From NCBI GenBank assembly GCA_902608845.1, contig CACLPR010000004.1:1-58657 (forward strand): a stretch of 58,657 bases of DNA. The letters run 5' to 3'. Positions 52,624 through 58,657 of the stretch are shown piece after piece. The stretch's first letter is position 1. The number at the start of each line of letters is the position of its first letter. A program made the position numbers and the translations under genes. Source of the stretch: an uncultured Pelagibacteraceae bacterium. Its GTDB lineage: Bacteria > Pseudomonadota > Alphaproteobacteria > Pelagibacterales > Pelagibacteraceae. The notes beneath the pieces were generated by a model. That model ran no database searches and was not told the origin of the DNA. It saw only the letters and a program-made list of their open reading frames with translations.

Positions 52624-52977
52624 TTAAAATTCCATTCCATTTTTTCTAAGCTCTTCTGCCAATATTTTTACTCTTCCATGATATTTATAAATACCCCTAT
52701 CAAAGTAAATTTTAGTAATATTAAGATCTTTTGCTTTTTTTACCAGCAATTGAGCAACCAATTCTGATAATTCTTTTTTATTTTTATTTTGAAGTTTTAT
52801 TTCTTTTGAGTTAGATGAAGCTGAGGCAATTGTAGTTTTTTTAATATCGTCAATTATCTGTGCACTTATATTTTTATTAGATCTACTTACACTTAACCTA
52901 AAACGATCTTTTGAAGAAACTTTTTTTAGTTTATTTCTTACTCTAAATTTTTTTCTTTCAATTTTTGACAAATTCAT
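52624..52977 (-). CDS. rplR: 50S ribosomal protein L18
   Basis: [20 protein letters not shown]...[26 protein letters not shown]. Confidence 0.96.
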   Translation of the reverse strand: MNLSKIERKKFRVRNKLKKVSSKDRFRLSVSRSNKNISAQIIDDIKKTTIASASSNSKEIKLQNKNKKELSELVAQLLVKKAKDLNITKIYFDRGIYKYHGRVKILAEELRKNGMEF

Positions 52978-53516
52978 TATTTTTTCTTACCTTCTTTTCT
53001 TAGTACATATTGTCCTTGTTCTTTAATGCCTTTTCCTTTGTAAGGTTCTGGAGGTCTTAAACTCTTTATTTGAGAAGCCACCATACCCACTTGTTGTTTG
53101 TCATTACCCGTAATTTTTAAAATAATTTGCTTTTCTACTTGTATTTTCACACCTTCAGGGATATCAAAATTTATATCATGACTAAAACCTAACTGAAGAT
53201 TTAGAACATTACCTTTTAATGCTGCACGATATCCAACACCTGATAATTCAAGTATTTTTTCATATCCTGTTGAAGCACCAATAATAGCATTATTTATTAA
53301 ACTTCTATTCATTCCCCAAAGTCTTTTTGTATCCTGAGTATTTTTTTTAGGTTTTATAGAAACTTCTTTTCCTTCAGTTATATTAAGATCAAAAATTTCT
53401 AGATCTATATTTAGAGATTTTTTTCCTAGTGGACCTTCTATATTAATCATGTTTCCACTTAAAATAACTTTTACTTTTTCAGGGATTGAGATGTTTATTT
53501 TACCTATTTTCGACAT
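52977..53516 (-). CDS. rplF: 50S ribosomal protein L6
   Basis: [16 protein letters not shown]...[21 protein letters not shown]...[10 protein letters not shown]. Confidence 0.97.
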   Translation of the reverse strand: MSKIGKINISIPEKVKVILSGNMINIEGPLGKKSLNIDLEIFDLNITEGKEVSIKPKKNTQDTKRLWGMNRSLINNAIIGASTGYEKILELSGVGYRAALKGNVLNLQLGFSHDINFDIPEGVKIQVEKQIILKITGNDKQQVGMVASQIKSLRPPEPYKGKGIKEQGQYVLRKEGKKK

Positions 53517-53911
53517 TAAAAAACCTTACAGATTATTTCGCCACCTACTTTTTGCTTTCTAGCATCAATATCAGTCATAACTCCTTTTGGAGTTGATATT
53601 ATTGCTATACCTAGTCCATTGTTTACCTTTGGAAGACTGTCTGCACTTGAAAAAATTCTCCTACCGGGTTTTGAGACTCTTTCTATTGAACTTATTACTG
53701 GATTTCCTGAATTATATTTTAAACTTATATGAAGATTACTTTTATTTTGTTCAGATTTTACCTCATAATCAATAATATAGCCCTCGGACTTCAATATTTC
53801 AGCTATTTTGGTCTTAAATTTTGAAGATGGAAGCTCTATCCTCTTATGATTTCTCATTTGAGAATTCTTTAATCTTGCTAACATATCTCCAATTGGATCA
53901 CTTAAACTCAT
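53516..53911 (-). CDS. rpsH: 30S ribosomal protein S8
   Basis: MSLSDPIGDMLARLKNSQMRNHKRIELPSSKFK, GIAIISTPKGVMTD. Confidence 0.97.
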   Translation of the reverse strand: MSLSDPIGDMLARLKNSQMRNHKRIELPSSKFKTKIAEILKSEGYIIDYEVKSEQNKSNLHISLKYNSGNPVISSIERVSKPGRRIFSSADSLPKVNNGLGIAIISTPKGVMTDIDARKQKVGGEIICKVF

Positions 53912-53921
53912 ATTTTCCTTT

Positions 53922-54230
53922 CTACCAACTTGATTTTACCATACCTGGAATTTTACCTTCAAGACCTAATTGTCTTAGTGCAATTCTTGATATTTTTAAT
54001 TTTCTATATACTCCATGGGGTCTTCCAGTAATCTGGCATCTGTTTCTAACTCTTATTTTTGATGAATTTCTTGGTAATTTTGACAGTTTCTGCTGAGCTT
54101 TGAAACGTTCCTCTAGTGTAAGTTTTTTGTCCATTATTATCTTTTTAAGATCTTGTCTTTTTTTAAAAAACTTATCTGATAGTTTTATTCTTTTATTATT
54201 TTTATTTATTGCACTCTGTTTTGCCATCAA
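53922..54230 (-). CDS. rpsN: 30S ribosomal protein S14 (zinc-independent form)
   Basis: [52 protein letters not shown]. Confidence 0.97.
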   Translation of the reverse strand: MMAKQSAINKNNKRIKLSDKFFKKRQDLKKIIMDKKLTLEERFKAQQKLSKLPRNSSKIRVRNRCQITGRPHGVYRKLKISRIALRQLGLEGKIPGMVKSSW

Positions 54231-54781
54231 TTACTCCCTTTTTCTTTAAACGGAAAATTTAATTTTTTAAGTAGTTCAAAACTATGTTCTGTTTTCATAG
54301 TTTTTATTACAATTGTAATATCTAAACCTCTTATTTTATCAACCTTATCAAAATTTACCTCAGGAAAAATAATTTGTTCTTTAATTCCAAAAGTATAATT
54401 ACCAAATTTATCAAATCCATTTGCACTAAGTCCTCTAAAGTCTTTAATTCTTGGTAAAGCAATGTTTACTAATCTATCAATAAATTCGTACATTTTATTT
54501 TTCCTTAAAGTAACCTTTAATCCTGAATTTGTATTTTTTCTTGTTTTAAAATTTGCTATAGATTTTCTAAATTTTGTCACAATAGGTTTTTGACCTGTTA
54601 TACTTGCAAGATCATCTTGACAGGAACTTACAATTTTAGCATCATTTCCATCCAATCCTAAACCCATATTAAGAACTATTTTTTCTATTTTTGGACCCAT
54701 ATATAAACTTTTATATCCAAACATTTCTTTTAAACTTGGATTGATTTCTTTCATTAATGTTTCTTTTAATCTTGGTTCCAT
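54227..54781 (-). CDS. rplE: 50S ribosomal protein L5
   Basis: [67 protein letters not shown]. Confidence 0.97.
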   Translation of the reverse strand: MEPRLKETLMKEINPSLKEMFGYKSLYMGPKIEKIVLNMGLGLDGNDAKIVSSCQDDLASITGQKPIVTKFRKSIANFKTRKNTNSGLKVTLRKNKMYEFIDRLVNIALPRIKDFRGLSANGFDKFGNYTFGIKEQIIFPEVNFDKVDKIRGLDITIVIKTMKTEHSFELLKKLNFPFKEKGSN

Positions 54782-55020
54782 TATTTTTTAGCCTCTATTT
54801 TTTTATCACTTCCAGTATTTTTTAAATTTGAGAGATGAATAAAGTTTTCTTTAGAAATTATCCCTCCTTTTTTTTCTTTGGTTGTCTTTACATGTTTTTT
54901 TACAATATTTATTCCTTTTACTTTTACCCTTGTATTTTTTCTGTCTATCTCAATAACTTCACCATCTTTACCTTTGTCTTTTCCACTAATTATTTTTACT
55001 TTCATGCCTTTTTTGATCAT
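54781..55020 (-). CDS. rplX: 50S ribosomal protein L24
   Basis: [38 protein letters not shown]. Confidence 0.95.
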   Translation of the reverse strand: MIKKGMKVKIISGKDKGKDGEVIEIDRKNTRVKVKGINIVKKHVKTTKEKKGGIISKENFIHLSNLKNTGSDKKIEAKK

Positions 55021-55388
55021 TATAAAACCTCCGGTGCTAGTGAAATAATTTTCATTTGCCCTCTATTTCTTAGTTCTCTTGTTACAGGTCCAAATATCCT
55101 AGTTCCAATAGGCTCGCCTTTATCATCGGTTAAAACTGCTGCATTATTATCAAATCTCACTTTAGATCCATCATTTCTATGTATGCCCTTCTTAACTCTT
55201 ACAACTACTGCTTTGTGCACTGCACCTTTTTTTACCTTACCTCGTGGTATTGCTTCTTTAACAGCCACTACAATTGTATCTCCAATGCTCGCAAATCTTC
55301 TTTTTGAACCACCCAGTACTTTAATGCATTCTATTTTTTTTGCCCCTGTATTGTCTGCCACTAATAATTCTGTCTGAACTTGTATCAC
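55020..55388 (-). CDS. rplN: 50S ribosomal protein L14
   Basis: [46 protein letters not shown]. Confidence 0.98.
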   Translation of the reverse strand: MIQVQTELLVADNTGAKKIECIKVLGGSKRRFASIGDTIVVAVKEAIPRGKVKKGAVHKAVVVRVKKGIHRNDGSKVRFDNNAAVLTDDKGEPIGTRIFGPVTRELRNRGQMKIISLAPEVL

Positions 55389-55621
55389 TTCATATCTCCT
55401 ATTACTTCGAACTTCTTGTTTTTTGAATATGGTCGACTTTCTCTAATTGATACTTTATCTCCAATTTTAAATTTGTTTTCTTCATCATGTGCGTTATATT
55501 TTTTTCTTGCTTTCATAACTTTCTTTAAAACTGGATGTTGATATTTTCGTTCAACTAAAACAGTTATGGTTTTGTTTGGTTTATCACTTACCACTGTTCC
55601 ATTTAAAATTTTTTTAGGCAT
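55385..55621 (-). CDS. rpsQ: 30S ribosomal protein S17
   Basis: [51 protein letters not shown]. Confidence 0.96.
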   Translation of the reverse strand: MPKKILNGTVVSDKPNKTITVLVERKYQHPVLKKVMKARKKYNAHDEENKFKIGDKVSIRESRPYSKNKKFEVIGDMK

Positions 55622-55802
55622 TTTTTACCTCAATTAATGTTTTCAACCTTGCTATATTTTTTTTTGTTTCAGTTATTTTTGCCGGACTCTTTACTTGTCC
55701 ATTTACTTTTTGAAACCTGAAATTAAATAGGTCTTTTTTAAGTTTTTCTAAATTTTCTTTCATTTGAATTTTAGTTAACTTTTTTATCTCTTTTTTTTTC
55801 AT
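55614..55802 (-). CDS. rpmC: 50S ribosomal protein L29
   Basis: 62 aa; [38 protein letters not shown] between rplP and rpsQ. Confidence 0.93.
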   Translation of the reverse strand: MKKKEIKKLTKIQMKENLEKLKKDLFNFRFQKVNGQVKSPAKITETKKNIARLKTLIEVKNA

Positions 55803-56209
55803 TATATTCTCTTTATAAATTTACATTTAATTGGTAGCTTTGCTGAAGCTTTATATAAAGCTTCTTTTGCTATTTGCTCTGATACACCATCAACTTCAAA
55901 TAATATTCTTCCAGGTTTAACCCTACAAGCCCAAAACTCTGGTGATCCTTTACCTTTTCCCATTCTTACTTCTGTTGGTTTTTTCGAGACGGGGATATTA
56001 GGAAACATTCTAGTCCAAACCCTACCTTGTCTTTTCATATGTCTTGTTAAAGCAACTCTCGCAGCCTCTATTTGCCTTGAAATCACTCTTTCCGGTTGAA
56101 CAGCTTTTAATCCAAATGAACCATAATTCATAGTATTGCATCTAGAAGCATTACCATGAATTCTGCCCTTGTGAGCTTTTCTAAATTTTGTTCTAGTTGG
56201 TTGTAACAT
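55802..56209 (-). CDS. rplP: 50S ribosomal protein L16
   Basis: [53 protein letters not shown]. Confidence 0.98.
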   Translation of the reverse strand: MLQPTRTKFRKAHKGRIHGNASRCNTMNYGSFGLKAVQPERVISRQIEAARVALTRHMKRQGRVWTRMFPNIPVSKKPTEVRMGKGKGSPEFWACRVKPGRILFEVDGVSEQIAKEALYKASAKLPIKCKFIKRI

Positions 56210-56211
56210 GC

Positions 56212-56871
56212 TTAAGCTTTGTTCCTTTCTTGGCTAAATTCTTTAGTAAAAATTTCACCTTTATATATCCATATTTTTATTCCTATTATTCCGTAAGTAG
56301 TAAGAGCTTCAGCTTCTGCATAATCAATATCTGCTCTCAAAGTATGTGATGGTATACTTCCTTCTCTCAACCACTCTGTTCTTGCAATTTCGTTTCCACC
56401 TAAACGTCCACTAATTGATACTTTAATGCCTTTTGCACCTAATCTTAAAGCTGATTGCATAGCTCTTTTCATTGCTCTTCTATAGGAAACTCTTTTAACT
56501 AACTGCTGTGCTATATTTTCAGCAACTAAATAGCTATTAGTTTCAGGTTTTTTTACTTCTTTAATATTTAATACCACTTCGTTTGCTGTCAATTTCGACA
56601 AATTACCTTTTATTTTTTCAATATCTGATCCTTTTTTTCCTATTACAAAACCAGGTCTTGAAGTGTAAATAGTTACAAAACATTTTTTTGTTGTTCTCTC
56701 TATCATAACTTTTGATACACCTGAATTTGTTACATTTTTTTTTATGTATTCTCTTATCCTAAAGTCTTCTATTAGATTATTTCCAAAATCTTTTTTCTTT
56801 GCGTACCAAACAGAGTCCCAACCTCTATTAATACCAAGTCTTAAGCCTACTGGATTAACTTTTTGTCCCAT
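56212..56871 (-). CDS. rpsC: 30S ribosomal protein S3
   Basis: [69 protein letters not shown]. Confidence 0.98.
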   Translation of the reverse strand: MGQKVNPVGLRLGINRGWDSVWYAKKKDFGNNLIEDFRIREYIKKNVTNSGVSKVMIERTTKKCFVTIYTSRPGFVIGKKGSDIEKIKGNLSKLTANEVVLNIKEVKKPETNSYLVAENIAQQLVKRVSYRRAMKRAMQSALRLGAKGIKVSISGRLGGNEIARTEWLREGSIPSHTLRADIDYAEAEALTTYGIIGIKIWIYKGEIFTKEFSQERNKA

Positions 56872-57250
56872 CTTTCTCCATTTGTTTTTTTTGTTCTGAT
56901 AAAATTATTGTTAAATTTGAATAAGGTTTCATTATTTCTGCAGCTCTTCCTTTGGCTCTGGCTCTAAATCTTTTCATTACAACTTGCTTTCCACAATAAG
57001 CCTCTTTTACAATTAGCTTATCTATGTCATATTGATAATTATTTTCTGCATTTGCTACTGCTGAAGAAATTGTTTTTTTTATATCTTTAGATACTCTTTT
57101 TTCAGAGAATGTTAAATCTCTTATTGCAACATCTACTTTTTTTCCAACAATTGATTTTAAAATTGGATTTAATTTTCTGGTACTGGACCTCACATTTTTA
57201 TTTATCGATTTAACCATTTTAGTATCTATTTGTTTTTTTAATTTAGACAT
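56855..57250 (-). CDS. rplV: 50S ribosomal protein L22
   Basis: [31 protein letters not shown]...[26 protein letters not shown]. Confidence 0.96.
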   Translation of the reverse strand: MSKLKKQIDTKMVKSINKNVRSSTRKLNPILKSIVGKKVDVAIRDLTFSEKRVSKDIKKTISSAVANAENNYQYDIDKLIVKEAYCGKQVVMKRFRARAKGRAAEIMKPYSNLTIILSEQKKQMEKDGTKS

Positions 57251-57546
57251 TATTTCTTAGCTCCACCTTCCACTTTTGCTTTCTTATCTGCTGGTGTATG
57301 ACCAAAAAATTGTCTTGTAGGCGCAAACTCACCTAATTTGTGACCTACCATGTCCTCAGATATAGTGATTGGTATAAATTTTTTTCCGTTATATATTAAA
57401 AAACTAACACCTACAAAATCTGGTAGGATTGTCGACTTCCTTGACCATGTTTTGATAGGCTTTTTTATAGGATCGTTCTTAAGTTTTTCTACTTTCTTTA
57501 TTAAACTTTCTTCAACGAACGGTCCTTTCCATACTGATCTAGCCAT
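57250..57546 (-). CDS. rpsS: 30S ribosomal protein S19
   Basis: [53 protein letters not shown]. Confidence 0.98.
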   Translation of the reverse strand: MARSVWKGPFVEESLIKKVEKLKNDPIKKPIKTWSRKSTILPDFVGVSFLIYNGKKFIPITISEDMVGHKLGEFAPTRQFFGHTPADKKAKVEGGAKK

Positions 57547-57551
57547 AATTA

Positions 57552-58382
57552 TTATCTTTTTTTCTTTCTTCTTCTAATTATAAATTTATCTGTTCTTTTG
57601 TTATCCCTAGTTTTTAATCCCTTAGCAGATTGTCCTGTAGGAGATACTGGGTGTCTACCACCAGCTGATTTACCTTCTCCACCACCATGCGGGTGATCAA
57701 CTGGGTTTTTAACAACACCTCTTGTATGTGGTCTAATACCAAGCCATCTGGATCTCCCAGCTTTACCTATTTTTATATTTTTTTGATCAGGATTAGATAA
57801 AACTCCAATTGTTGCTAACGAATTTGAATTAATTTTTCGCACTTCTCCTGAAGTCATTTTTATAATTGAGTAGTTTCCATCAATTCCTGAAATTGATACT
57901 GAAGTACCAGCAGATCTAGCAATTTTTCCTCCACCTCCTGGGTTGATCTCAACATTATGTATATTTATTCCAACAGGAATATCTTTTAGTGGCAAACAAT
58001 TTCCAATTTTTATCTCTGCTGTAGAACCATTCATTATTTTATCTCCAACTTTTATATCCTTTGGCGCTAAATAATAAAAATGATCTCCATCTGTAAATTT
58101 AACTAGCATTATATGGCATGATCTGTTGGGATCATATTCAATTCTTAAAACCTCTGCTTCAATTTCAAATTTTTTTCTATAAAAATCAACTTTTCTATAT
58201 TTATGTTTGTGACCACCCCCATGATTTCTTGAAGTTATTCTTCCATAATTATTCCGTCCTTTGGATGAATAATTCGCAGATGTCAAAGACTTAAATGGTT
58301 TCCCCTTCCATAGGCCTTCTCTGCTTGTAAGAATAGTTCCTCTTGTAGATTTCGTGTAAGGTTTGAATGTTTTTAATGCCAT
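57552..58382 (-). CDS. rplB: 50S ribosomal protein L2
   Basis: [69 protein letters not shown]. Confidence 0.98.
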   Translation of the reverse strand: MALKTFKPYTKSTRGTILTSREGLWKGKPFKSLTSANYSSKGRNNYGRITSRNHGGGHKHKYRKVDFYRKKFEIEAEVLRIEYDPNRSCHIMLVKFTDGDHFYYLAPKDIKVGDKIMNGSTAEIKIGNCLPLKDIPVGINIHNVEINPGGGGKIARSAGTSVSISGIDGNYSIIKMTSGEVRKINSNSLATIGVLSNPDQKNIKIGKAGRSRWLGIRPHTRGVVKNPVDHPHGGGEGKSAGGRHPVSPTGQSAKGLKTRDNKRTDKFIIRRRKKKR

Positions 58383-58383
58383 A

Positions 58384-58657
58384 TTAAATTCCAGTTGTTA
58401 GATCAATATTTTGACCTTTTTTAAGAGTAATTATTGCTTTTTTAAAACCTTTAACTCTAACTTTCTTTCCTCTAGTTGTTTTAAACCTAGTTTTTTTATT
58501 GATAATATTAACTTTAATTACATTTACTTTAAAAATTTTTTCAATGTTCGTTTTCAAATTTTTCTTATTAGCTTTATTGTGAACTTTGAAAATTATTTTG
58601 TTTTGTTCAGATAGATTTGTTGATTTTTCTGTAACAATAGGTGACAATATTTTGTCG
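58384..58657 (-). CDS. rplW: 50S ribosomal protein L23 (partial, runs off window end)
   Basis: ...DKILSPIVTEKSTNLSEQNKIIFKVHNKANKKNLKTNIEKIFKVNVIKVN. The track start at 58647 is a TTG inside an open frame that continues to the window edge. Confidence 0.93.
   Translation of the reverse strand, partial: DKILSPIVTEKSTNLSEQNKIIFKVHNKANKKNLKTNIEKIFKVNVIKVNIINKKTRFKTTRGKKVRVKGFKKAIITLKKGQNIDLTTGI

Noticed and set aside
54835-55377. 180-aa plus-strand ORF rich in Phe/Tyr
   Set aside because: Antisense to rplX and rplN; low-complexity composition is the expected shadow of Lys-rich ribosomal genes in AT-rich DNA.
1-58657. CRISPR arrays, IS elements, prophage genes, toxin-antitoxin pairs
   Set aside because: No direct-repeat arrays, transposases, integrases or phage structural genes recognised in any frame.

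Overview
AT-rich, very compact alphaproteobacterial chromosome segment. Gene order and protein motifs look like SAR11/Pelagibacterales or a close relative; this is inferred, since no search was run. Most of the window is core genome. Left end (1-3539): a small surface-glycan accessory segment on the minus strand, with a partial ColD/RfbH-like sugar dehydratase, a double-domain glycosyltransferase and a small GIY-YIG protein. It is followed by hppA-thiL-nusB-ribH-ribBX-ribE-ribD-nrdR-glyA-rpiB, an aspartyl/asparaginyl beta-hydroxylase-like gene, hemB, recO-rnc-lepB-acpS-pdxJ-pyrE-rsh-folK-smpB-dapA, slt, tRNA-Ser(GCU), a sarcosine oxidase operon (soxBDAG), a MATE transporter, trhO, an O-methyltransferase, gatBAC, ruvX, pyrB-pyrC-plsY-topA-RidA, ugd-galU, panC, mgtE, lipB and rluC. 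The right end is the S10/spc/alpha ribosomal protein block (rplQ back to a partial rplW). I found no clearly new multi-gene system. The best second-look items are: all six convergent gene junctions abut or overlap with no terminator space; a nested inverted repeat between tRNA-Ser and soxB; the PLP-Lys-to-His dehydratase next to a fused two-domain glycosyltransferase; a RibBX protein with a degenerate GCHII domain; a shortened RSH protein; no rpmD in the spc operon; and an uncharacterised HxD...H 2OG-oxygenase-like gene.
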